Below are positions 47,210 through 56,497 of a stretch of 64,000 nt of DNA, piece by piece. The DNA is taken from contig NZ_JACJKH010000003.1 of assembly GCF_016900655.1 (NCBI RefSeq), positions 1-64,000 on the forward strand. The letters run 5' to 3'. Each line of letters begins with the position of its first letter. The stretch's first letter is position 1. The stretch is from Drancourtella massiliensis. Its GTDB lineage: Bacteria > Bacillota > Clostridia > Lachnospirales > Lachnospiraceae. The notes under the pieces were generated by a model, which did no database searches, had not been told where the DNA came from, and worked only from the letters and a program-made list of their open reading frames with translations. Both the position numbers and the translations under genes were made by a program.

Positions 47210-47857
47210 ATGCAGATTTATTTTGTCAGACACAGTGAGACCCAGTGGAATGCACTGGGAAGACTGCAAGGGGAAAGTGATGTTCCCTTAAGTGAACAAG
47301 GAAAAAAGCTGGCGGATATCACCGGCGCGGCATTGGAAAATGTCCCCTTTGACATCGCATATGTCAGCCCCTATATTCGAGCAAGACAGACCGCGGCTCA
47401 TCTTTTGCGCCGGCGGCAGATCCCGGTCTTCGAAGACGAAAGGATCCGGGAAATCACCTGGGGAAAATGGGACGGCCTTACGGCAAAAGAGATAGAAAAA
47501 ATGGGAAAAAAAGAAGAGTATCAGCTTTTTTATACGGATCCCTTCCGGTTTCAAGGAGCGCCAGACGGCGAGACAATCCGGCAGGTCTGTCAAAGAGGCA
47601 GGGAATTTCTGGATGATCTGACAGGCAGGAAGGATCTGTCAGAGAGCACAGTTTTGGTGGTGACACACGGCTGTGCAGTCCGGGGAATCCTCAACCATCT
47701 ATATGAAGATCCGAAAAATTTCTGGCAGGAGGGAGTGCCGCCCAACTGCGCGGTTACGGTTGTGGAGGCAAAGGGAGAAACGCTGAAAATCATTGAAAAG
47801 GATCAGATCTTTTATGATCCATCACAGATTCGGAATCATTATGTGCCAGAACCATAA
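47210..47857 (+). CDS. Histidine phosphatase superfamily protein
   Basis: A 215-residue phosphoglycerate mutase-like phosphatase with the catalytic RHG-type motif in VRHSETQWN, the second His in VTHGCAVRG, and GESDVPLSEQG. An ATG at 47198 is also open and gives four more residues; GGAGGGG lies between the two, favouring 47210 (spacing is short). As the last gene of the acid-sugar operon it may dephosphorylate an intermediate or end-product. Confidence 0.87.
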   Translation: MQIYFVRHSETQWNALGRLQGESDVPLSEQGKKLADITGAALENVPFDIAYVSPYIRARQTAAHLLRRRQIPVFEDERIREITWGKWDGLTAKEIEKMGKKEEYQLFYTDPFRFQGAPDGETIRQVCQRGREFLDDLTGRKDLSESTVLVVTHGCAVRGILNHLYEDPKNFWQEGVPPNCAVTVVEAKGETLKIIEKDQIFYDPSQIRNHYVPEP

Positions 47858-47860
47858 AAT

Positions 47861-47900
47861 AAGCGCTTCGTCTGAGTAAGACGGAGCGCTTGCTTTTTTT
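47861..47900 (+). terminator. Terminator of the acid-sugar operon
   Basis: AAGCGCTTCGTCT at 47861 pairs with AGACGGAGCGCTT at 47879, followed by a T7 run. A group IIC intron fragment starts four nt later. Confidence 0.9.
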
Positions 47901-47903
47901 ATG

Positions 47904-48378
47904 GTGCGCCTGGCGGCGCACGTTTCTTAAGGGTGTAAGTCCCAAATCCGCCCGGTAGCGGGAAGGATATAGCCGAAGGCAAGGGTGTCCATCGTGAGGT
48001 GGAATCTGAAGGAAGCCGGATGTGGGGAACCTACTAACCCACGGGCAAACCTCTGGTCTGACGGACAGAAATCGCATATAAGGCTGTACATGAGGGTGAG
48101 TCTGCCATACAAGATGAAGCCCAATAGCTACACGGAATCATGTGCAGTAGATGCGGCAGATGGATGGAGGGAAAGAGACGTGTGGTACCCAGGGAGGTCT
48201 GTGCGGAATGCTTTGAAAGGAGTAAGCATTATCGTGAGATAGTGTTGAGCGCACAGAAGTCAGCAGAGGTCATAGTAGCTGCATGCAGCGAAGGACTGAA
48301 TCAATGGGAGTCTCAAGTACGAAATAACTTCTCGGAATTTCAATGGATGAGATTCCAACCGAAACTTGACAACTGAAT
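47904..48378 (+). mobile_element. Group IIC intron, 5' fragment (domains I to start of IV)
   Basis: It begins GTGCGCC, the group II 5' end. Domain I elements known from the Oceanobacillus intron O.i.I1 recur in order, for example GGCAAGGGTGTCC, GGAATCTGAAGGAAGC, CAAACCTCTGGTCTGA and, near the end, AGAAGTCAGCAGAGGTCAT. The reverse-transcriptase gene in domain IV and domains V-VI are missing, so it is inert. It lies right behind an intrinsic terminator, the target class of IIC introns. I saw no domain V sequence in the downstream 2 kb. The remaining roughly 110 nt before the transposase (48379-48492) are unassigned. Confidence 0.85.
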
Positions 48379-48492
48379 ATCGTGCAGGAAAAGAAATTTA
48401 CGAGAAATGGATATAAACATTGGACATAGCGGATACTATGCCTTGAAAAATTTTATGGAGTCTTTTAAGATATCATTGTTAGGCGGTCAAAC

Positions 48493-49947
48493 CTAAAAAT
48501 GATTCTTGAAATGCCTCGACTGATGGCATTTCCCAGGCATCAAGATGCCGTAGAGGCGGCAGTACCACATCTTTGTAGAGCGGTGCCTGCCGTCTTCTAA
48601 TTTATAGTCCTCTTTCTCCCGCTTATTGGAGCGTTCCACGGAAGTTCTTCCGTCATATTCCTTTTCCCACGCTTTGCTGTCCCTTGGCGGTATGTTAAAT
48701 AACCTTGGATTGTCATCGGTAAAGATGTGTACGGTCCTTCCGTATTTCGCCGGCGAACAGGGCTGTTCACAAAAGCAGCCACGTTTTCGGTTTGCTTTTG
48801 GACATCGGTATTTCGCCCGATGCTTGGCAGCCTCATATCCATCTTTATGCATACGTAAGCCCATCTTACAGATCGGGACGCCGTCCTTATCAATCGTGAA
48901 ATCGTCCTTATACGTAAAGTGCCCGGTATGACCGGGATTAAGATCGATAAACGGAGTGATGTTTTCCCGTCTGCAGTATTCATAGACAGCATAAGCATCG
49001 TGAGCGGAATCCAGAAGAAGTTTCTCAATGCGGAATTCCGGAAGATATGCTTTCATCGTAAAAAAGGAATGCAGGAACGACAGCATGTCATGCCGGGAAG
49101 CACGTTCCAAAAGCGGGAATACGGGGAGGTCACTGTGGGAATCGGATGCCACATACATGTAGAGGTGATAGCCGAAGAAGTAGCGTTCCCGGTGTGAGTC
49201 CCATCCCCAGTTGGAGTCCGGCTGGGAATAATGGCGTTTGCAGCTGCAGGAAGAACAGCCTTTTTCCTTACAATCGCAGATCCGCTTTTTACGCTGCTGT
49301 GCAGCAGTCCGGACAGGGGTGCCGTCACCGGCAAGAGCCAGATGGTCTGGATCGATCAATCCTTTCTGAACAGAACGATCCAGGAACTGCTGATGATAGA
49401 GTTGGAAAATAAGGGAAAACGGATTTTCCGGTTTGAATTTCCAGCGTTCCAGCAAAGGAAGAAGTTTGGATGCGGTACTGGAAGAATCGCAGGGAGTCTT
49501 ATCGCCCTTCTTTTTCCCTTTGGGTGGCTTCATCTTAGGGAAGCGGTCCCTGGGAGAAAGGTTGTTATTGTCATTTTGCCAGATACGGGAAAAGAAATCA
49601 TAAAAAGTGCCGACACCCGGGGTATCTCCGAAGGAGAAACCGCTGAGGATGGCATAAAGAGGAGTTTCCCTGAGCATACGGCACCAGCGAGTGATGGAAG
49701 TGACTTTCAGCTTTAAAGCCAGCAGATAGGAGCGCAGCATGCAGGAAGGGAGCCGTGGTTCCGGACCCAAAACAGAGTAACACTTCTGCATAATGGAATC
49801 CGTCTGAGAAAGATCCAGATACCAGAACTGCACGATATAATCCCATGTGCTTTTCGGAAGTGCGAAGGGATCAGGATAAAATTTAAGGAAATCGGATACG
49901 AAAGTATCCTGATAGGCGGCATGTCCGCCAGGATTAGTAGGTAACAA
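48493..49947 (-). CDS. DDE transposase of an unassigned insertion sequence
   Basis: A 484-residue transposase from a TTG at 49947 (LLPTNPGGHAAYQDTFV in the mature frame), which follows GGAGGCGATTTC. The open frame reaches 50001 but lacks a site there. Visible acidic residues fit a DDE triad: Asp in ALAGDGTPVRT, Asp in KLLLDSAHDAYAV and Glu in GRTSVERSNKREKEDY. A cysteine-rich insertion (CDCKEKGCSSCSCKRHY) lies between them. I cannot name the family with certainty; it is IS4/IS1182-like. I found no convincing terminal inverted repeats. Confidence 0.8.
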   Translation of the reverse strand: MLPTNPGGHAAYQDTFVSDFLKFYPDPFALPKSTWDYIVQFWYLDLSQTDSIMQKCYSVLGPEPRLPSCMLRSYLLALKLKVTSITRWCRMLRETPLYAILSGFSFGDTPGVGTFYDFFSRIWQNDNNNLSPRDRFPKMKPPKGKKKGDKTPCDSSSTASKLLPLLERWKFKPENPFSLIFQLYHQQFLDRSVQKGLIDPDHLALAGDGTPVRTAAQQRKKRICDCKEKGCSSCSCKRHYSQPDSNWGWDSHRERYFFGYHLYMYVASDSHSDLPVFPLLERASRHDMLSFLHSFFTMKAYLPEFRIEKLLLDSAHDAYAVYEYCRRENITPFIDLNPGHTGHFTYKDDFTIDKDGVPICKMGLRMHKDGYEAAKHRAKYRCPKANRKRGCFCEQPCSPAKYGRTVHIFTDDNPRLFNIPPRDSKAWEKEYDGRTSVERSNKREKEDYKLEDGRHRSTKMWYCRLYGILMPGKCHQSRHFKNHF

Positions 49948-50058
49948 AGAAATCGCCTCCAGTCGATTGAAATAAAATATAATCAATCGGCTTCGCCGCA
50001 AATTTTGAGCGATTTGTCAAGCGTTTTTTGAAAAAAGTGGGTGATTTTTTTGAGATAG

Positions 50059-50454
50059 GGGTCGGAAAGCCTTATAAAATCAGGGCTGAAAATTCCGAGA
50101 AGTTATATTAATGATACGGAGGAAAATTTAAAAGGAATTCTGGAATATTGCGTGGCTGCGGGCGTGAAAGGTATTGTAAATTTTGGAATGGGTGTTACCC
50201 TGCGGGAGGGAAACCGGGAATACTTCTATCATGCCCTGGATCAAGTATTTCCGGGATTGTCAGAAAAATACCGGAATAAATATGGATATGATTATGTAAT
50301 AAACAGCCCGAATAGCAAACACCTTCTGCATATCTTCAGAGAAACCTGCCGTAAGGCAGGAATAATGTATCAGACAGATCAAATTTTTAGTTATCTGAAA
50401 GATTTTCCGGAAAAAAGTGAATATTGGCAGATCAGTCTGTTCGACAATAAATAA
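50059..50454 (+). pseudogene. Radical SAM protein, C-terminal remnant
   Basis: From 50059 to the stop at 50454 the frame is open with no start codon of its own. It matches the C-terminal part of SPL/photolyase-like radical SAM proteins, including LKGILEYC, GIVNFGMGVTLREGN, HLLHIFRETCRKAG and a closing WQISLFD. The N-terminal half with the CxxxCxxC iron-sulfur motif is absent, lost at the transposon junction. The same context (radical SAM remnant, small ORF, large serine recombinases) suggests that the radical SAM gene was the integration site. Confidence 0.7.
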
Positions 50455-50600
50455 AATCTTTAGAACCCGTTGGAAAAATGTGCCGACGGGTTTCTTTTTG
50501 TGATTTTTGGCGGGAGGGTAAATATAACTGTTTTTTCTTTGCCTGTGACATGAGGAAACAAAGCAGGGATGCTCCCTGCGGCAAGGGAGGCGGGAAACTC

Positions 50601-50771
50601 ATGGAAAGACGGGAACTGGTCAGCACAGGCACGTATACGCAAAAGCAGGCAGATCTGAACATGGAGCGCTGCGCCGAGTTTATGGCGCGGATGATCCAGA
50701 AGTACGGCGCTGAAATATTGAAAGAACTGGACGAAGAAAAGACGCAGAGCTCTGCAGAAAAAACATCCTGA
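50601..50771 (+). CDS. Small conserved-type ORF next to serine recombinases
   Basis: A 56-residue soluble protein, MERRELVSTGTYTQKQADLN and so on, charged, with a cysteine in a helix (MERCAEFMARMIQKYGAEILK). The ATG follows GGGAGGCGGG. I do not know its function. Such short ORFs commonly precede large serine recombinases in gut Firmicutes elements, where a recombination directionality factor is a possibility only. The 171 nt between it and the recombinase hold no further gene; a GC-rich hairpin near 50797 is weak. Confidence 0.6.
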   Translation: MERRELVSTGTYTQKQADLNMERCAEFMARMIQKYGAEILKELDEEKTQSSAEKTS

Positions 50772-50942
50772 AATCACGTCCTTACAGGCAGTCCTCCGGG
50801 CTGTCGCTTTTTCTGTGCGTTCCGCATAGTTCTTCGCAGGAAACTTTATGCGTTCTGCGAGTTGGCGGGGATACAGGACTCCGATATATTAATCATACAA
50901 GGAGAAACCGTGTGACGGTGAGCAACCGAAAGAGGTGAGGAT

Positions 50943-52849
50943 GTGAAAAAGAAATGCTACATTTACACCCGGGTTTCCACGGCTGCTCAGACAGAGGGAT
51001 ACAGCCTGGAGGCCCAGCAGGAACGCCTGCGCCAGTACGCGGAGTATAAGGGGCTTGAAATCGCGGGCGAATACTGTGACGCCGGAAAGTCCGGGAAGAG
51101 CATTGCCGGAAGGCCTGCCTTTATGGAAATGATGGAGGACATCGCCAGTGAAAAGGATCAGGTCTCTTATGTGCTGGTATTTAAACTGTCCCGCTTCGGG
51201 CGGAATGCTGCGGATGTGCTGAAATCCATCCAGACGCTTCTGGACTATGGCGTGGATCTGGTGTGCGTGGAAGACAGCATTGACAGTTCTACCCAGGGAG
51301 GAAGGCTGACCCTTGCTATCCTGTCCGCTGTGGCGGAGATTGAACGGGAAAATATCCGGGTGCAGTTTATGGCCGGACGGATGCAGAAGATGCTGGAAGG
51401 AGGCTGGGCAGGCGGACCAGCGCCTTTCGGATACGGAATGAGGGCGGCAGACTGACAGTGGAACCGGGGGATGCGGAGATTGTCCGGCTGATCTATGAAA
51501 AATATCTGGAGCCGGAAATGCGGCTGACCACAGTGGTGCGGTGGCTGAATGACCACGGCTATCGGAGGATTTCCCGGGGAATCTCCTGCCCTTTTAACAG
51601 GGACTTTGCTGCCCGTGTACTGGATAATCCCTTTTACTGCGGGAAGATCGTATATTTCCGCAGGGCGAACAGAGGGAAGGAGGAGAAGGATCAAAGGGAA
51701 GAAATCACAGTCCGGGGAAAGCATGAGGCAATCATCCCGGAAGAAATGTGGGAAAGGGCGCAGGCTAAGAGGCGACAGGGAGCTGTCCGCTATGAAAAGG
51801 ATGAACCGGATCGGATCAGCATGCTGTCCGGCCTGGTAAAATGTCCCATGTGCGGGGCAGGGCTGGTGATGAAAAAGAGCAAACGGGTCAATCGGAACAG
51901 AGGCGGACATTACAAGTCAATCCATTATTACGCCTGCCGGTATTACCGGAAATCCGAAGGGCGGCGATGCGGTTTTCATCATACCTATAATCAGAAGAAT
52001 CTGGATGGCGCCGTAATGGAGATTCTTGGGCAATTGACGCGGACAGAAGAATTCCAGAAAGCTTTTGCGGAGGCTGTTGGAGATTCCTCATCTGAAGAGG
52101 CTTTGGAGGGACAGCTGAAAGACCTGCGCAGGAGGCTGCACAGCCAGGAGCATCTGAAATACAAACTGGGCGGGGAACTTGACCATCTGGATGTCCTGTC
52201 GGATGGGTATGACAAGGCCTATGACGCTGTCCAGGAGAAGATTGACGCCGCCTATGACCGGATCGAGCAGCTGGAGGCAGAAATCGGGAAGGTGAGGAAG
52301 AAACTGGCCGCGGTTCGTGAAGGGATCCATTCTTCCGGACAGATCAGCCGGATCCTGGATCATTTTGACTGTCTTTACAGGAAGATGACCTGTGCGGAGC
52401 GGCGGGAGCTGTGCCGGCAGTTTATTGAGCGGATTGAGGTTTTCCCGGAAGAACAGGAAGATGGAAGGATCCTGAAATCCATCGCTTTCCGGTTCCCGGT
52501 TTTCTATGACGGGGAAACGGCACCCGGGGATCCGAAACTTCCGGATGAAATGGTATCCTTTCAGCTGGACTGCCGGAAACTGCCGGTGACCGTACCGGAA
52601 GCGAAAGCAACCTATGCGGAGATCAAGATGTATGTTATGGAAAAGGCTGGACTGAAAGTATCTTCCCTGTATATCGCTCAGATCAAGCGAAAATACGGTG
52701 TAGAGATGGGAGAGAATTATAATAAGCCGGAGAATCCGAAAGCGCGTGTCCCGAAATGCCCGAAGGAGAAGGAACTTGCGATTCTGGACGCCCTGAAGTA
52801 TTTTCGGATGGTGCCGGAGACGGAAGAATATGAGGAGGCGGAAGCGTGA
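50943..52849 (+). pseudogene. Large serine recombinase A, frameshifted
   Basis: The N-terminal catalytic domain (50943-51455) starts at a GTG and has the nucleophile region YTRVSTAAQTEGYSLEAQ, FKLSRFGRNAADVLKS and AEIERENIRVQ. A single-base loss near 51440 (ATGAGGGCGG, where ATGGAGGGCGG would read on) stops it, while the recombinase and zinc-ribbon domains continue in the next frame from 51452 (GGRLTVEP, VKCPMCGAGL, two CxxC pairs). The protein would be about 635 residues. It ends in a 75-residue module from residue EAKATYAEIKMYV (52598) that resembles the rlmD tail. A genuine mutation or a sequence error are both possible. Confidence 0.85.
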
Positions 52850-54549
52850 AGAAGAAAGAAAAATGCTATCTTTATATCAGGGTATCTACCGCCATGCAGG
52901 TAGACGGCTACAGCCTGGACGCGCAGAAGGATCGGCTGGTGAAATTCGCGGAGTTTCAGGGGATGGAGATCATCAGGGAATACTGTGATGCCGGAAAGTC
53001 TGGGAAGAGCATTATCGGAAGACCCCAGTTTCAGAAGATGCTCCAGGATGTGGCGGATGACCGGGACGGGGTGAGTTATATTCTGGTATTCAAATTGTCC
53101 AGGTTTGGCAGGAACGCCGCGGATGTGCTGAATTCCCTGCAGTATATCCAGGATTACGGCGTGAACCTGATCTGTGTGGAAGATGGGATTGATTCTTCCA
53201 AAGACTCCGGAAAACTGACCATTACCGTGCTGTCCGCGGTCGCTGAGATTGAGCGGGAAAATATCCTGGTTCAGACGATGGAAGGACGCAGGCAGAAAGC
53301 CAGGGAAGGAAAATGGAACGGCGGTCAGGCGCCTTTCGGGTATTTTTTGGATTCCAAAAACAGCACGCTGATCGTGAACCCGGAAGAGGCGGAGATTGTG
53401 CGGCTGATTTTTGAAAAATTTGTTCATACGGACATGGGAGCGGATTTCATCAGCAAGTATCTGAATCAGCATGGGTATTCCAAAAAGAAGCTCCGGGAGC
53501 AGGAGGTGAATTATTTTACCAGGAGCACAATATTGAAAATTTTGGATAATCCGGTCTATGCAGGCAAGATTGCTTACGGCAAGAATGCAACAGAAAAGGT
53601 GAAAGGGACAAGGGATCAGTACCGGCGGGTAAAGAAGGATGATTATCTTCTGGCAGAGGGACTCCATGAGGCGGTCATTGACCAGGAAACCTGGGAGGCG
53701 GCCAGATCCAAGCGCAGGGTGACAGGCGTGAAATGGAATAAAACCCACAGCCTTGACCATGAGCATATTTTATCCGGGATTCTGAAATGTCCGGTCTGCG
53801 GTTCCGGTATGGCCGGGACGGTGAGAAGGAGAAAAAATAAGAAGACCGGAGAGTATAAGGACGATTTTTATTACAGGTGCCAGCATAGGAAGAAGATTGA
53901 TGAAGATCATTTCTGCGATTTTAAACCTTCCCTGAACCAGGATGAGCTGAATGGGGAAGTGGTTCAGATTATCCGTGATATGGTGGCGATGGAAAAGTTC
54001 CGGGATTTCATCCAGGACAAGCTGCATGAGAAGGTGGATGTTTCTGCTCTGGAAGAGGAACGGGAACTGGTGAAGGGGGAGCTTGTGCAGGTCATGGGCG
54101 CCAAAAAGAAGCTGGTGCTTATGCTGGATAAGCTGGACGTGAATGACCGGCATTATGAGCGGAAGTATCAGGATATGCAGGAACGCCTGGATAACCTGTA
54201 TGACCGGATCTCCGGGCTGGAGGAGATGCTGGCGGATGTGGAAGCGAAGATTTCCGCATCCTGCGGTGAGCAGATCACCGGAAAACAGGTCTATCAATTC
54301 CTCCTGGAATTTGATAAGATATATAGAAAGATGACGGATCTTGAAAAGAAGGAATTCATGAGAACGTTCATCAAGGCAATCGAGTTGTATCCCGAAAGGG
54401 ATGACAGCGGGCGCATCATAAAGCAGATCAGCTTTAAGTTCCCGGTGTATTATAACGGCTGTGAAGGCGATACAATTCGGTTGCTCAACGAAAACACAGT
54501 CGAAACTGTCGTGAAATTATGCCGGAAAATCAAGGCGTCCGGAAAATAG
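52846..54549 (+). CDS. Large serine recombinase B
   Basis: A 567-residue intact recombinase from a GTG that overlaps the stop of recombinase A by 4 nt. The catalytic domain has the Ser in YIRVSTAMQVDGYSLDAQ, then FKLSRFGRNAADVL and AEIERENILVQ. A recombinase domain (LILKILDNPVYAGKIAYG-like), a zinc ribbon (CPVCGSGM with later Cys pairs) and a coiled coil follow. It catalyses site-specific integration or excision, probably jointly with the gene before it. Its last 18 codons contain VETVV (54499-54513), the same five residues as at the rlmD attachment motif, though with different codons. Confidence 0.9.
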   Translation: MKKKEKCYLYIRVSTAMQVDGYSLDAQKDRLVKFAEFQGMEIIREYCDAGKSGKSIIGRPQFQKMLQDVADDRDGVSYILVFKLSRFGRNAADVLNSLQYIQDYGVNLICVEDGIDSSKDSGKLTITVLSAVAEIERENILVQTMEGRRQKAREGKWNGGQAPFGYFLDSKNSTLIVNPEEAEIVRLIFEKFVHTDMGADFISKYLNQHGYSKKKLREQEVNYFTRSTILKILDNPVYAGKIAYGKNATEKVKGTRDQYRRVKKDDYLLAEGLHEAVIDQETWEAARSKRRVTGVKWNKTHSLDHEHILSGILKCPVCGSGMAGTVRRRKNKKTGEYKDDFYYRCQHRKKIDEDHFCDFKPSLNQDELNGEVVQIIRDMVAMEKFRDFIQDKLHEKVDVSALEEERELVKGELVQVMGAKKKLVLMLDKLDVNDRHYERKYQDMQERLDNLYDRISGLEEMLADVEAKISASCGEQITGKQVYQFLLEFDKIYRKMTDLEKKEFMRTFIKAIELYPERDDSGRIIKQISFKFPVYYNGCEGDTIRLLNENTVETVVKLCRKIKASGK

Positions 54550-54638
54550 TTTCCTGATTAAAAATGTGCATTGTGTTCATTCTGGCATTACTGACATTCG
54601 TTTTTACGTTTATCAGATAATGTTTTAAGCATAGAAAA

Positions 54639-54673
54639 ACCACCCCGAAACTTTGGCTGAGTGAAAAGGTGGT
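54639..54673 (+). terminator. Hairpin after recombinase B
   Basis: AACCACC pairs with GGTGGT across 23 nt. A second stem, CAACC with GGTTG, follows around 54704-54724. Together with the flanking AT-rich sequence this 54550-54923 gap looks like an element end, but no gene is visible. Confidence 0.4.
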
Positions 54674-54923
54674 AATTTCTATGTTGCTATTTACTTCACG
54701 AGGTCAACCACTTTGTGGACGGTTGTTCCTTTTTCTATTTACAATATAGCATATCGGTTTTTAATGTTCAAGGGGAAATTGGCGGTAGGCATTGTCTGCA
54801 TTTCACCTGCCGTTAGCAAAACCTGTCTTGTTATTTGCGGTTTAAAAATCTTAAATCTTACTTGACTGTAAAGTCCCTTTACCCCTTATAATTTAGTTAT
54901 CATAACAAGGGAGGGCCATGACG

Positions 54924-56423
54924 ATGACGATCAAAGAAGTGGAAGAACTGTCCAAAATGACCCGGGCGAATATCCGGTTCTATGAAAAAGAAGGACTCAT
55001 CACGCCGCAGAGGGATCCGAATGGTTATCGAAATTATACAGAACATGATGTGGACACATTAAAACGGATCAGGCTGCTTCGGACGATTCACCTCAGCCTG
55101 GAAGAGATCCGGTCTTTAAGTGAGAAAGAAAGCGAGCTGACAGATGTTCTTCTTGTACATTTGAGGACACTGGAAAAAGAACAGAAAGATCTGGAACAGT
55201 CAAGAGTGATCTGTGAACAGCTGTGCAGGGATCAGGCAGCTTATGAAAGTTTTGACGCGGAGCATTATTTCAATCTGCTGGAAAAGGCTCCTTCAGAAAT
55301 TCCGGCGGAGCTGGAAGCAGATTCACTTCCAAAAGTGAGAGCGCCTTGGAAACGATATTTTGCCAGACTGATCGATGAAACAATCTATCTGATTTTCTGG
55401 AATCTGATTCTGGCGCTTGGCTTTCATATGAATATCAGACAAACAGGATTGGCATTCGTGGTAATAGGAACCATAATGCAGTCCGTTTTGCTTCTTCTGG
55501 TAGAACCGGTTATGCTTTCAAGGTTTGGTACGACACCCGGGAAATTTCTGTTTGGCTTTCGGGTGTCCGCAGAAAGCGGTGCACGGCTTACATGGAGGGA
55601 GGCTTATGATAGAACAGGAATTGTACTGAAAAGAGGACTGGGATTCTATATCCCGGTTTACGGACTCATTCGAGAATACTCTTCTTACAGGGATTGTAAA
55701 AAAGGAGAGATTCTTGAGTGGGAAGAAGACAATATTCTCACGTTGGATGAACGGCATATGAGGTGGAAAGTGATAGCGGCAGTTCTGGTACTGAGTGTAC
55801 TTGATGTCCTGAATTATTTTGTGTGGCAGGCAGGTGCACTGCCGCAGAACAGAGGAAATATCACGGCAGCACAGTATGCCGAGAATTTTAACCATTTGCA
55901 GGAATTTTATCAGATTGACCATCAGATGAATCATCCAGAGTTTTTACCTCCGTATAACGATTCCATGAAGCGTCTGAATCAGTACGGTGATTGGGAGCAA
56001 ATGGACGGGAAATGGTATGTCGTTGATACCGGGGTGGATTATCCGGATCTTCCAAGGATTCAATTTACGGAAAAAGACGGTGTTTTGACAGAAATTTCAT
56101 TATCTTCCGAGTATAAAGATGAGAAGATGGAAATCCCGGTGTATGGGGATCTGATGGCATTGGCATCTCTTTCCTATATTTGTGCACAGGACGACTACCA
56201 CCTGTTGCTTTCTCCGCCTTCGCGCCTTTACAACCGGGTGAAAGAATATGGGGATCAATGCAGTGATTTTATGATTAATGAGGCGGGGGTTAAAGTGCAG
56301 GCATCGTTTGATTTCAGCGGATATGAAATTCGGCAGGCGCAGTATGGAAGCAGCGATGTACTTGTGCCGGTGTATGGAGAGGATGTATATTTTCATGTGG
56401 ATTTCCGCATCTGGCAGGAGTAA
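54924..56423 (+). CDS. Membrane-anchored MerR regulator with RDD domain
   Basis: A 499-residue protein. Residues 1-70 are a MerR helix-turn-helix (TRANIRFYEKEGLITPQRDPNGYRNY), then a helical linker. Residues 140-270 are an RDD membrane domain (WKRYFARLIDETIYLIFW, then FGTTPGKFLFGFRV), and another membrane helix lies near 283 (VIAAVLVLSVLDVLNYF). The last roughly 190 residues are extracellular. Start: ATG at 54918 is 2 nt after GGGAGGG, ATG at 54924 has 8-nt spacing and is preferred. A one-protein link from an outside signal to DNA is inferred. No target is obvious. Confidence 0.82.
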   Translation: MTIKEVEELSKMTRANIRFYEKEGLITPQRDPNGYRNYTEHDVDTLKRIRLLRTIHLSLEEIRSLSEKESELTDVLLVHLRTLEKEQKDLEQSRVICEQLCRDQAAYESFDAEHYFNLLEKAPSEIPAELEADSLPKVRAPWKRYFARLIDETIYLIFWNLILALGFHMNIRQTGLAFVVIGTIMQSVLLLLVEPVMLSRFGTTPGKFLFGFRVSAESGARLTWREAYDRTGIVLKRGLGFYIPVYGLIREYSSYRDCKKGEILEWEEDNILTLDERHMRWKVIAAVLVLSVLDVLNYFVWQAGALPQNRGNITAAQYAENFNHLQEFYQIDHQMNHPEFLPPYNDSMKRLNQYGDWEQMDGKWYVVDTGVDYPDLPRIQFTEKDGVLTEISLSSEYKDEKMEIPVYGDLMALASLSYICAQDDYHLLLSPPSRLYNRVKEYGDQCSDFMINEAGVKVQASFDFSGYEIRQAQYGSSDVLVPVYGEDVYFHVDFRIWQE

Positions 56424-56497
56424 TGTACATTGTGTACCATTACTTCCTGTGGCAGTATTATGGAAAACAGGCTTTAAGTATGAGAAAGGAAACATGC

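Noticed and set aside
47985-48376. Open frames of 78-85 residues inside the intron fragment
   Set aside because: They lie within conserved intron RNA sequence, have no ribosome site and no similarity to reverse transcriptases.
48400-50060. Terminal inverted repeats of the second transposase
   Set aside because: I compared both flanks by eye and found no convincing complementary ends, so I give only the gene.
54496-54513. Right attachment core matching the rlmD site
   Set aside because: The protein motif VETVV is the same but the bases differ in nearly every third position, so it is not a shared crossover core for the rlmD integration.
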